A stretch of DNA of 64,000 bases from an uncultured Eubacteriales bacterium (GTDB lineage: Bacteria; Bacillota; Clostridia; Oscillospirales; Acutalibacteraceae), in contig CAKTVV010000003.1 of the NCBI GenBank assembly GCA_934630515.1, forward strand, positions 181,666-245,665. The letters are read 5' to 3'. Below the pieces are notes generated by a model. The model had not been told where the DNA came from, made no database searches, and saw nothing but the letters and a program-made list of their open reading frames with translations. A program made the translations under genes and the position numbers. Below are positions 1-7,810 of this stretch, one piece after another. How positions within the stretch are numbered: the stretch's first letter is position 1; each line of letters starts with the position of its first letter.

Positions 1-1
1 C

Positions 2-1858
2 ATCGTTGGCGAGAACAATGAGTCGCTCAACGGAAAGTCTCTCAGCTTCAAGAATGTTAGGGGCGAGACCGACATCCTGTGGGAGCCGGGTGCGACCTTC
101 ACGCTGGATACCTTCAAGATCGTGAACAAGGGCAGCCTTGCACTGAAATACAAGGTCATCATCAACGGTATCAAGGGCGACTCTGAGCTGCTGCAGGCCA
201 TCGATTTCACGATGGTCAAGGACGGCGAGAGCGAGGCCGCTGCGCTGGCAGACTGGGAGGGCGTACTGCTTCCCAAGGATGCCACCCCGATCGCAGGCGA
301 GGATGTATACGAATCCAAGTCCATCACCATCTCCGGTAAAATGCGCACGGATGCCGGCAACGAGTATCAGGGTCTGTCCATCGACGGCCTTGGCATTACG
401 GTCCTTGCCACGCAGTATACCTACGAGAATGACAGCACTGGCAACCAGTATGATAAAGATGCCGATATGACCCCCGACAATCTGGATCAGATGGTCACCG
501 CCAATGTGACCAAGACCGTCGATCCGACGACGGATACCTTGTTTTCAAACAGCGATGCCACAGCGGAACTGCGCGCACCTGCGGGCTCTCTGCCCGCCGG
601 CGATTACACGCTGCGGATCTCCCCCATGACCGACAGCAAGGTTACCGTCGGAGCCGATGAGGCCTCCTACTCCTATGATATCAAGCTGCTCGACGAAAAC
701 GGCAATGCCGTCACCGCCGCCGATGGGAAGACCTTCACGGTCGATCTGTGGGTCGGTGAAGATCTGTCGAATGTAAAGGTCTACCACGAGGGTTCGCTGA
801 TTGACAGCACCTACTCTGGGGGCAAGGTAACCTTTGAAACAGCCAGCTTCTCCGCTTTTGATGTGACCTTTGATGCGCCCGTCGCCATCGTGGGCGGCAA
901 GGCTTACCCCACTCTGTCTGCTGCGGTATACGGTGCGGAGAGCGGTGCGACCATCACCGTTTTGAGAAACTTCACCTCCGACGGCGCAACGATGAACAAG
1001 GCGGATGCGAAGCTCACCTTAGACCTGAACGGGCACACGATCACCTTCAATGACAACAAATTCTTCAAGCTGTATATGGGCGAGCTGACGCTCACCGGAA
1101 CCGGCGTGATGCAGGAGAATACGCCGAATTATGCGCCCATCATTGTGATGCATAAGGATAAAGCTCCCGCTGTTGTGACAGTCGGCAAGGATGTGACCCT
1201 CAAGGGCTGGTCCGGCATCATGATCAACCCGAAAAACGCTTACTCTAACACCAACAAGTATGCTCCGGTCATCAATGTCAATGGCACACTGATCGGTCAG
1301 AACGATGCCAGCGGCAACGTCGGCGCCGGCCTGTATGTGAACGGCCAGAATATCGGTGAAAACCCCGCAATTGAAGTCAACATCAATGAAACGGCAGTTC
1401 TGAATGGTACCGGTCATGGTATCTATGGCGCTGGCTATGCCATCTACAACACCTGCGGCACTGTTACCGGCGGCCATACCGGTATTGAGCTCCGTGCCGG
1501 CAAGCTCAATGTTACCGGAGGCACGATCACCGGCAATGGCATCCCCACGAGTGTGGAAGCCAACGGCAACGGTGCAACCACGATCGGCGCCGGTATTGCC
1601 GTGGCGCAGCACGGCACGAAGCTGCCCACAGAGCTGACCGTCACCGACGGTGTGATCAATGGATATACCGCTCTGCATCAAAGCAATCCGCAGAAGAACG
1701 ATGCCGAGGCTATTGCCAAGGTAAAGCTCTCGATCTCCGGCGGCACATTCAACACCATCAACGGCGGCTCCAATGCTGTTTACAGCGAAAACTGCACCGG
1801 GTTTATTACCGGCGGAGTATTTTCGACTGCTGTTGATGCGGCGTATATGGCGAACTGA
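2..1858 (+). CDS. TasA/camelysin-like secreted protein with beta-helix-like tail, 5' end cut by window edge
   Basis: The reading frame is open from base 2, so the start and signal peptide lie outside the window. The first visible residues (TDILWEPGATFTL, then FKIVNKGSLALKYK) match the TasA-like head of the next two genes, including the WEPG and LALKYK signatures. The GTG at 122 lies inside this conserved domain and is not the start. After about residue 190 there is a small beta-sandwich-like stretch. From about residue 350 come asparagine- and glycine-rich repeats of the kind that build right-handed beta-helices (LTLDLNGHTI, INVNGTLIG, LNVTGGTITG). TasA-type proteins are secreted and form biofilm fibres or sheaths in Bacillus; a surface role here is inferred. 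It is the first of three tandem paralogues. No sortase motif or C-terminal membrane segment is seen. Confidence 0.75.
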   Translation: MVGENNESLNGKSLSFKNVRGETDILWEPGATFTLDTFKIVNKGSLALKYKVIINGIKGDSELLQAIDFTMVKDGESEAAALADWEGVLLPKDATPIAGEDVYESKSITISGKMRTDAGNEYQGLSIDGLGITVLATQYTYENDSTGNQYDKDADMTPDNLDQMVTANVTKTVDPTTDTLFSNSDATAELRAPAGSLPAGDYTLRISPMTDSKVTVGADEASYSYDIKLLDENGNAVTAADGKTFTVDLWVGEDLSNVKVYHEGSLIDSTYSGGKVTFETASFSAFDVTFDAPVAIVGGKAYPTLSAAVYGAESGATITVLRNFTSDGATMNKADAKLTLDLNGHTITFNDNKFFKLYMGELTLTGTGVMQENTPNYAPIIVMHKDKAPAVVTVGKDVTLKGWSGIMINPKNAYSNTNKYAPVINVNGTLIGQNDASGNVGAGLYVNGQNIGENPAIEVNINETAVLNGTGHGIYGAGYAIYNTCGTVTGGHTGIELRAGKLNVTGGTITGNGIPTSVEANGNGATTIGAGIAVAQHGTKLPTELTVTDGVINGYTALHQSNPQKNDAEAIAKVKLSISGGTFNTINGGSNAVYSENCTGFITGGVFSTAVDAAYMAN

Positions 1859-1880
1859 GCTTTTGGCACCTATTCTGTCT

Positions 1881-1946
1881 CCTCCGCCTTGCGGGGCGGA
1901 GGGGGCGATCCAAGGGCACAAGCATCCGTTTGTGTCTTTGGATCGC
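1881..1946 (+). repeat. Double hairpin between TasA-like genes, copy 1
   Basis: A GC-rich stem (CCTCCGCC at 1881-1888 with GGCGGAGG at 1895-1902) is followed by a long stem in which GCGATCCAA (1905-1913) pairs with TTGGATCGC (1938-1946). The pairing continues inward for about nine more base pairs, some of them G-U wobbles. There is no U-tract, so it is not a simple terminator. A closely similar copy follows the third paralogue at 4908-4975. Confidence 0.6.
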
Positions 1947-2017
1947 CTTGGTGTGACCACGGGAAAGCCGTGTTTACATATTTCCATTGAAAGTTAAAAC
2001 GAGGAGGAAAATCAACA

Positions 2018-3352
2018 ATGACAAACGCAAAAAACACCAAACGGGCATTGCTCACCAGCGCGCTGGCAATTCTGGCGTGCGCAGCCATGCTCATCGGCAC
2101 CACCTTTGCGTGGTTCACCGACACCGCCAGCACGGCGGTGAACAAGATCGTGTCCGGTAATCTCCATGTAGAGATCCAGGACGAGGCAGGCGAAAAGATC
2201 GAGGATCTGGACTGGAAAGCGGCAGACAACCGTGCGCAGGACGACATCCTGTGGGAGCCGGGCTGCACCTATACGCTCACCCCGTTCAAGATTGTCAACA
2301 CCGGCAAGCTGGCGCTGAAATATAAGATCGTCATCACCGGCTTGAACGGCGATTCCCCGCTGCTGAAAGTGATCCACTTCGCCTATAAAACGGCAGACGG
2401 CAACGATTTTCCCATTGACGACGAAAAGCGTCTGGGTGTCGGAGAGGAAACCGGGATGATCACCATTTCCGCCAGCATGGACAAGGATGCCGGCAACGAC
2501 TATCAGGACAAGACGCTGAAGGGCGTGAAATTCACCGTCTATGCCACGCAGGACACCGTGGAATACGACAGCAAGGACAACCAGTACGATAAGGACGCCG
2601 AGTATGCAACGCCCGTCGGCACGGTTGACGAGTTAACAGCCGCTGTTAACGCCGGGGAGAACGTGATCCTGAAAAACAACCTGTCCCTCGCAAGTCCGTT
2701 TACCGTAACCAGTGGCAAAGCAATCACCATTGACCTTAATGGCAAAACCGTAACCGCTACCGGAAATTTTGTCACTGTTAAAAAAGACAGCAGGCTGACC
2801 GTTACCGGCGGTACGGTGAATTCCGGTCGCTATGTATTTGCCGTTGAGGGCGGCGAAGTCACTGTAAGCGACGGTAACTTTACGGCGCAGGAAGCCGTCT
2901 GCGCTCTGTTTGGCGGCAGCAAGATGACCATAAACGGCGGCACATTTACCTCGAAAGACAATAACGTTGTGGCTACCAACGGTTCTTCCGCTGACGGCTG
3001 CGAAATCACAATCAACGGCGGCGTCTTTAATGCCAATATCACCTCTCCCGGTTATATCGCCTGCGGTGTTTACGTTGCCAATAAAGACACCGTGACGATC
3101 AACGGCGGTACCTTCAATGTTACCGATGGCGTCGGCGTCCTGATGCGTGCCGGCACCACCACCATCGGCAAGGACGTTGTGATCAACCTGACCAACACCG
3201 GCAAGGTGACAGCCGGCAGAGTTGGCGATGCGAGCATTGATATTACCACGCCCAGCTATCTGGTGGTAGATGTCCGTTCCCATTATCCCGCTTCCGGTTC
3301 GGACTTCAACGTTATCAACAACAGCCGCTACGACATCGTCGAGTACAAGTAA
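2018..3352 (+). CDS. TasA/camelysin-like secreted protein with beta-helix-like tail
   Basis: 444 aa. The N-terminus (KRALLTSALAILACAAML then GTTFAWFTDTAS) is a SipW-type signal peptide of the TasA/camelysin family, with the characteristic FAWFTD motif just after the hydrophobic core at about residues 10-30. Residues about 30-190 form the TasA-like domain (WEPGCTYTL, KLALKYKIVI, GNDYQDKTL). Residues about 205-430 are short repeats such as MTINGGTFTS and ITINGGVFNA, typical of a right-handed beta-helix. The ATG at 2018 is set by GAGGAGGAAA at 2001-2010. The first 40 residues are almost identical to those of the gene at 3447, showing recent duplication or homogenisation. Role: inferred extracellular matrix or surface fibre component, possibly glycan-binding through the helix. 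No SipW peptidase gene is visible in the window. Confidence 0.75.
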   Translation: MTNAKNTKRALLTSALAILACAAMLIGTTFAWFTDTASTAVNKIVSGNLHVEIQDEAGEKIEDLDWKAADNRAQDDILWEPGCTYTLTPFKIVNTGKLALKYKIVITGLNGDSPLLKVIHFAYKTADGNDFPIDDEKRLGVGEETGMITISASMDKDAGNDYQDKTLKGVKFTVYATQDTVEYDSKDNQYDKDAEYATPVGTVDELTAAVNAGENVILKNNLSLASPFTVTSGKAITIDLNGKTVTATGNFVTVKKDSRLTVTGGTVNSGRYVFAVEGGEVTVSDGNFTAQEAVCALFGGSKMTINGGTFTSKDNNVVATNGSSADGCEITINGGVFNANITSPGYIACGVYVANKDTVTINGGTFNVTDGVGVLMRAGTTTIGKDVVINLTNTGKVTAGRVGDASIDITTPSYLVVDVRSHYPASGSDFNVINNSRYDIVEYK

Positions 3353-3365
3353 GCTCGGACGCCTT

Positions 3366-3389
3366 GCCTCTCCCGTCACAGGGAGAGGC
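3366..3389 (+). other. Intercistronic hairpin
   Basis: GCCTCTCCC (3366-3374) pairs perfectly with GGGAGAGGC (3381-3389) just after the stop codon of the second TasA-like gene. No U-run follows, so it may act as an mRNA stabiliser or a leaky, factor-dependent stop rather than as an intrinsic terminator. Confidence 0.5.
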
Positions 3390-3446
3390 GGGCTGCGCCT
3401 ACATATTCCCACAAAAGCAAATACGGAATAAAGGGGTCAAGTTACG

Positions 3447-4895
3447 ATGGCAAACAGCAAAAACACCAAACGGGCACTGCTCACCAGTGCGCTGGCGATT
3501 CTGGCGTGCGTGGCGATGCTCATCGGCACCACCTTTGCGTGGTTCACCGACACCGCCAGCACGGCGGTAAACAAAATCGTCTCCGGTAAGCTGGACGTGG
3601 CGCTGGAGATGTGGAACGGCGAGAAGTGGGTCAGCGCCGAAGGGATCACGCTCAACTTCTTGAAAGCAAAAGAGGCTGAGGGCGAGAAGATCCTTTGGGA
3701 ACCGGGCTGCACATACGAGCTTCCGCAGCTCCGTATTGTCAACAACGATACCCTTGCTCTGAAGTACAAGATTCAGATCTCCGGTATTCAGGGCAACGCA
3801 AAGCTCAACGAGGTGATCGATTGGACGATCAATGACGCAGCCATCGATCTGACCGAGGGTCATCTGGCCGCCGGGCAGAAGGGCGCCCCCTTCACCATCA
3901 AGGGGCAGATGCAGACTACCGCCGGAAATGATTATCAGAACCTTTCCATCGATGGCATCGGGATCACCGTTGTGGCTGCTCAGGACACGGTTGAAAACGA
4001 CAGCTACGGTCCCACCTATGATGAGGATGCTGAGTACCCGACTATTACAGCTGTCACAACGATCGAGGAAGCATTCCCTGACGTGAATTTCCGCTCTGAC
4101 AGCACCAATACCGAGCCGATTGTTCTGGACGGCAAAGGCGTGACGGTTGTCGAGAATTGGGCGGATTACTACTTTGGCTCCGATACCACCATCAAGGGCG
4201 TGACCTTCAAAAACGGCGCCTCCTTCACTGTGAAGAGTGCAGATACCACCATTACGCTGGAGGATTGTACCTTCTATGCCTGCGACCAGCAAAAGGCAGC
4301 GGCGGCGCTGGGTATCACCGATGACAAGGGTACCGGGAATAACAGCAGAAACAATATTCTGACGAATACCGGCGCCGGAATGTGCCTGAATCTGGAGCAG
4401 GCTAAGACAAAAGCAGAAAACACCCACTTTGTCGTGAAAAACTGCACCTTCGTGGGAGAGAATGACAATACGCTGTCCGCCGAGGGCTTGCGTTACAATG
4501 CAAATGGCTCCGTGGATACTATTAAAAAGAAACGGGGCCATGCGATCGGGCTCAACGCAATTTCCGGCGGCGGAAACGAGGCAGACAGCTACTCTCTCCT
4601 CGTGGAGGGCTGCACCATCAACGGTGTTCGTGGCAATGCCATTCAGCTGTACGGAACCAAGGGCGACATCACCATCAAGGACACCAAGGTCAATTCCTGG
4701 GCGGTAAACAACACGGGCATTGGCTACGCCGTGCGTGGCGATTTCGATGAAAACGGCAGCAGAACACTGACATTAACCAATGTGTACTTCGGCTTGGATG
4801 AAGTGCAGGGGAATACCGAATTTGGTCATGTCAAGGTTGGCCATTTCACCGGCAACACGAACGGTACCGAAACCGCAGGCACCTATTCTAAATAA
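3447..4895 (+). CDS. TasA/camelysin-like secreted protein with parallel beta-helix tail
   Basis: 482 aa, third paralogue of the cluster. The SipW-type signal (LLTSALAILACVAML, GTTFAWFTDT) occupies about residues 10-35. The TasA-like head runs to about residue 195 (ILWEPGCTYELPQL, LALKYKIQISG, GNDYQNLSID). The C-terminal 270 residues resemble a NosD- or pectate-lyase-like parallel beta-helix (TTITLEDCTFYAC, LVEGCTINGVRGNAI, GDITIKDTKV). The ATG at 3447 follows AAGGGGTC at 3432-3439. The head is conserved with the two upstream genes but the tail is unrelated in detail, so one secretion/assembly module seems to be combined with different tails. The substrate or partner is unknown; an extracellular location is well supported. 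Confidence 0.75.
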   Translation: MANSKNTKRALLTSALAILACVAMLIGTTFAWFTDTASTAVNKIVSGKLDVALEMWNGEKWVSAEGITLNFLKAKEAEGEKILWEPGCTYELPQLRIVNNDTLALKYKIQISGIQGNAKLNEVIDWTINDAAIDLTEGHLAAGQKGAPFTIKGQMQTTAGNDYQNLSIDGIGITVVAAQDTVENDSYGPTYDEDAEYPTITAVTTIEEAFPDVNFRSDSTNTEPIVLDGKGVTVVENWADYYFGSDTTIKGVTFKNGASFTVKSADTTITLEDCTFYACDQQKAAAALGITDDKGTGNNSRNNILTNTGAGMCLNLEQAKTKAENTHFVVKNCTFVGENDNTLSAEGLRYNANGSVDTIKKKRGHAIGLNAISGGGNEADSYSLLVEGCTINGVRGNAIQLYGTKGDITIKDTKVNSWAVNNTGIGYAVRGDFDENGSRTLTLTNVYFGLDEVQGNTEFGHVKVGHFTGNTNGTETAGTYSK

Positions 4896-4907
4896 GGCAT
4901 TCCGTCT

Positions 4908-4975
4908 CCTCCACCCCAACCGGGGCGGAGGGGCGATCCAAGGGCACAAGCGAGCGTGTTTGTGTCTTTGGATCG
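4908..4975 (+). repeat. Double hairpin after TasA-like gene, copy 2
   Basis: A CCTCC(A)CCCC / GGGGCGGAGG stem (about 4908-4931, one mismatch) is followed by CGATCCAAGGGCACAAG (4934-4950) pairing with GTTTGTGTCTTTGGATCG (4958-4975). This is the same two-stem arrangement as at 1881-1946, with nearly the same stem sequence but a different loop. That points to a dispersed structured repeat rather than chance. Confidence 0.6.
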
Positions 4976-5051
4976 TCAAGCAATACCCGTCGATGCGCCT
5001 GCGGATAAATCATTGCCCGCAAAAAGCAGCGGAAAGGAGATACATTATACA

Positions 5052-6059
5052 ATGGAAAACGAGAACCGCATCATATTTATCTTGGTCGCAATAGCCGTAT
5101 CTGTCTTTCTGTTGATTCTATTAAGGCTCGCACGGTTCGCACAGACCTTCAGGCGGGAAAAGCGCCTGATTCTGGATGAACTGCGCCAAGCCGAGGATTA
5201 CAACGAATACCGCTATTGGCGCAGAGAGCTGCGTTGCCATTACCTGTGTCTCATTCCGTTTGTGAACGAGCGCAATGTGGCAGGGCTGTATCACCGCCTA
5301 TTCCACCGGGCCAAGCACTCCACTAAGGAAAAACGCCCGGACGGGATCCTGCATATTCTCGCCCCGTCGTTCATCGGCATTTGCGTGTGCGCCGTCTGTC
5401 TGTGCGGCGCCAGCTGGGCATGGTTCACCGCCACCACCACGACCGGCACAACCAAGGTGCAGAGCGCAACCTTTCAAATCGAAAATGTAGAGCTCACGCC
5501 GGACGATATGGCGCCAATCCCGCTGCTGCCCGACGAAAACGGAAAATACGAAAGTGCGGTTCTTTCGGCAAACACCTATACGCTGCGCTTTCAAACGGCG
5601 GAGAGCAGCACCTCCTCGAAAGGCTACTGCTGCATCACCGTCTTTGAAAACGGCGCAACCGCCGGAACCACCTACTATACCGCCAACATCGACGACGGCA
5701 GCTTTACCCTCACGCTCAAAACAACAGAGGCCGTCACCGTAAAGCTCGAACCGATCTGGGGCGACGTCCAGAAGCGTATGCCCGACGCAGCGCTGACCGA
5801 GTCGGGCGCCACGATCTCCATTGGCAGCGCCACGCAAAACGATACCGCCGCACCGAACAACACCATCACGGTCAATCCGTCTGCGGAGGAGCCTACGTCT
5901 CCGACCACGCCGGACAGCACGCCGGCGCAGGAGGATACCACCGCACCCGAGTCCTCGGCATCGACCACGGCTCCGGCGGAGGTAACGCAGCCAGACAGCA
6001 CGACCACTGCCCCCACCACGGCGCCGACCGCCGCCGCAGGCGATGAGGCTGCCGATTAA
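5052..6059 (+). CDS. Membrane protein with internal SipW-type motif and Thr/Pro-rich tail
   Basis: 335 aa. The ATG at 5052 is chosen because GGAAAGGAGA ends 11 bases upstream; the longer in-frame start at 4956 lies inside the hairpin repeat. Residues about 8-25 form a membrane segment, followed by a basic, charged stretch (KRLILDELRQ, EYRYWRRELR). A second hydrophobic segment at about 100-122 (FIGICVCAVCLCGASWAWFT) ends in an AWFT motif very like the FAWFT of the neighbouring TasA-like signals. After it come a beta-rich domain (about 125-265) and a low-complexity Thr/Pro/Ala tail. The topology is plausibly a cytoplasmic loop with an external C-terminal domain. Last gene of the cluster, ahead of a strong terminator. 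It could anchor or nucleate the TasA-like proteins, but that is inference; I do not recognise a named family. Confidence 0.6.
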   Translation: MENENRIIFILVAIAVSVFLLILLRLARFAQTFRREKRLILDELRQAEDYNEYRYWRRELRCHYLCLIPFVNERNVAGLYHRLFHRAKHSTKEKRPDGILHILAPSFIGICVCAVCLCGASWAWFTATTTTGTTKVQSATFQIENVELTPDDMAPIPLLPDENGKYESAVLSANTYTLRFQTAESSTSSKGYCCITVFENGATAGTTYYTANIDDGSFTLTLKTTEAVTVKLEPIWGDVQKRMPDAALTESGATISIGSATQNDTAAPNNTITVNPSAEEPTSPTTPDSTPAQEDTTAPESSASTTAPAEVTQPDSTTTAPTTAPTAAAGDEAAD

Positions 6060-6069
6060 GCTGACAACT

Positions 6070-6110
6070 ACGCCGCAACGGAATTTTGATCTCCGTTGCG
6101 GCGTATATTT
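6070..6110 (+). terminator. Intrinsic terminator of the TasA-like cluster
   Basis: ACGCCGCAACGGA (6070-6082) and TCCGTTGCGGCGT (6092-6104) form a perfect 13-bp stem followed by ATATTTTA. Confidence 0.85.
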
Positions 6111-6400
6111 TACGCACACAGCCTTGCCCGGCTCCTGCGGCGGCATTGAAGTCCGGTCGGCTCCGCTTCTGCTGTTTTGATTGCTGAAGCGATCCGCTCT
6201 TTATTTGTAAGCCGTATTGAAAGGTGCTTTTTAAGCGTAGTATACCACCCTATTCCGAAAATGAGTATACGATATTCGTTTCCCGGTATGCAGCTGCCGG
6301 TCGAGCGACTGCTTGCGCCTTTGCCGCCCGCTCCAAAACCGGGCTGCCCCCAACCGGGGATCGTTTTTCCGGACAGTTCCCGGCACGCCGCAGGAAAATA
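6111..6400. other. Intergenic stretch without a credible gene
   Basis: No open frame here has a ribosome binding site or family resemblance. A weak promoter-like pair (TTGAAA at 6217-6222, TATACC at 6241-6246, 18-bp spacer) is the only other signal seen. Confidence 0.5.
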
Positions 6401-6429
6401 TTGCACACCGGGGAAAAGTGTAGTATAAT
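6401..6429 (+). promoter_or_regulatory. SigA-type promoter for the DUF951-prfA operon
   Basis: TTGCAC (6401-6406), a 17-bp spacer, and TATAAT (6424-6429), 31 bases before the start codon at 6461. Confidence 0.8.
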
Positions 6430-6460
6430 GGAGGGACAGTATCCGTAAGGAGGTTCACAC

Positions 6461-6652
6461 ATGGACATTCGCCTGGGCGACAAGCTGGAGATGAAGAAAA
6501 ATCACCCCTGCGGCAGCCGGGAATTTGAGGTGCTGCGCATCGGGATGGATTTTCGGCTGCGCTGCCTGGGCTGCGGCCACGAGATGATGCTGCCCCGCCT
6601 CAAGGCGGAAAAAAACATCCGCCGGGTGGAGCATAAGTCCTCCGAGGATTAG
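6461..6652 (+). CDS. DUF951 family small protein
   Basis: 63 aa. The sequence pattern (LEMKKNHPCGSREFEVLRIG, DFRLRCLGCGHEMMLPR) is that of the DUF951 family, a short basic protein with conserved cysteines that is widespread in Firmicutes and of unknown function. The ATG at 6461 follows TAAGGAGGTT with good spacing. It sits directly behind a strong promoter and 52 bases before prfA, so it probably begins the operon. The paired Cys residues (CLGC plus an upstream HPCG) suggest metal binding, but this is not established from the sequence alone. Confidence 0.8.
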   Translation: MDIRLGDKLEMKKNHPCGSREFEVLRIGMDFRLRCLGCGHEMMLPRLKAEKNIRRVEHKSSED

Positions 6653-6704
6653 CGCCCTGCTTTTTCTTTATGCAGCTATAAACCGACAGAAAGCAGGAAA
6701 CGCT

Positions 6705-7790
6705 ATGAATGCCAAGCTGACCGCTATTGCCAACCGCTGCGAGGAGATCACCCAGCGGTTATATGACCCCGCCACTGCCGCCGATCCGGCGGAATACACC
6801 CGGCTGATGAAGGAGCGGGCGACGCTGCAGCCGCTGGCCGATGCCGTCGCCGCCTATGCCGCCGCCGAGGCTGCCTTGACCGAAGCAGAGGAGCTGATGC
6901 AGGAGAGCGGCTCCGACAAAGAGCTGCACCAGCTGGCGGCGCAGGAATACGCCGCCCAGAAGGACATCCTTGCCCGGCTGGAGGAGGAGATCAAGGTGCT
7001 GCTGCTCCCCCGGGACCCCAACGACGATCGCAGCGTGATCGTAGAGATCCGGGCAGGCGCCGGGGGCGAGGAGTCGGCGCTGTTCGCCGCCGCCCTCTAT
7101 CGGATGTATACCATGTACGCCGCCCGCCGAGGCTTTTCCGTGGAGCCGGTGAGCGAATCCCCCACCGAGCTGGGCGGCTACCGGGAGGTGAGCTTTCTCA
7201 TCACCGGCGATGGCGCCTATAGCCGCTTTAAGTTTGAGAGCGGCGTCCACCGGGTGCAGCGGGTGCCGGAGACCGAGACCGGCGGACGCATCCACACCTC
7301 CACCGCCACCGTCGCCGTACTGCCCGAGGCGGAGGAGGTAGAGCTGGAGATCGACCCCGGCGACCTGCAGATTGACACCTACCGCTCCAGCGGAGCGGGC
7401 GGCCAGCATATCAACAAAACCGAATCCGCCATCCGCATCACCCACCTGCCCACCGGCACGGTGGTGGAATGTCAGGATGAGCGCAGCCAATACAAAAACA
7501 AGGACAAAGCCATGCGGGTGCTGCGCTCCCGTCTGCTGGAGCAAAAGCAGCAGGCGCAGCGCTCCGCCATCGCCGCCGACCGCAAGGCACAGGTGGGTAC
7601 CGGCGACCGCAGCGAGCGCATCCGCACCTATAACTTCCCTCAGGGGCGGGTCACCGACCACCGCATCGGGCTGACGCTCTATAAGATTGACGCCATCCTG
7701 AACGGCGATCTGGACGAGCTGATCGACGCCCTCATCACCGCCGACCGGGCAGAAAAGCTCCGGCAGGCGGAAGATCCCTCATTACACTGA
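6705..7790 (+). CDS. prfA: Peptide chain release factor 1
   Basis: 361 aa, the usual RF1 length. RF1 recognises UAA and UAG stop codons and triggers release of the finished peptide on the ribosome. The GGQ catalytic motif is at residues 232-234 (SSGAGGQHINKTES), inside the conserved domain that contacts the peptidyl-transferase centre. The N-terminal coiled-coil region (ITQRLYDPA, LMKERATLQPLAD) and the C-terminal TYNFPQGRVTDHR block are intact. The start is set by AGCAGGAAACGCT before the ATG at 6705. In many Firmicutes prfA lies beside prmC and sua5; here the sua5-coaE fusion follows after 20 bases and prmC is absent. Confidence 0.97.
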   Translation: MNAKLTAIANRCEEITQRLYDPATAADPAEYTRLMKERATLQPLADAVAAYAAAEAALTEAEELMQESGSDKELHQLAAQEYAAQKDILARLEEEIKVLLLPRDPNDDRSVIVEIRAGAGGEESALFAAALYRMYTMYAARRGFSVEPVSESPTELGGYREVSFLITGDGAYSRFKFESGVHRVQRVPETETGGRIHTSTATVAVLPEAEEVELEIDPGDLQIDTYRSSGAGGQHINKTESAIRITHLPTGTVVECQDERSQYKNKDKAMRVLRSRLLEQKQQAQRSAIAADRKAQVGTGDRSERIRTYNFPQGRVTDHRIGLTLYKIDAILNGDLDELIDALITADRAEKLRQAEDPSLH

Positions 7791-7810
7791 TACACCGAGG
7801 TCATGCTGTT

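Noticed and set aside
1905..1946. Terminator or tRNA-like structure
   Set aside because: The long stem has no U-run, and the fold has a single arm; kept as a structured repeat instead.
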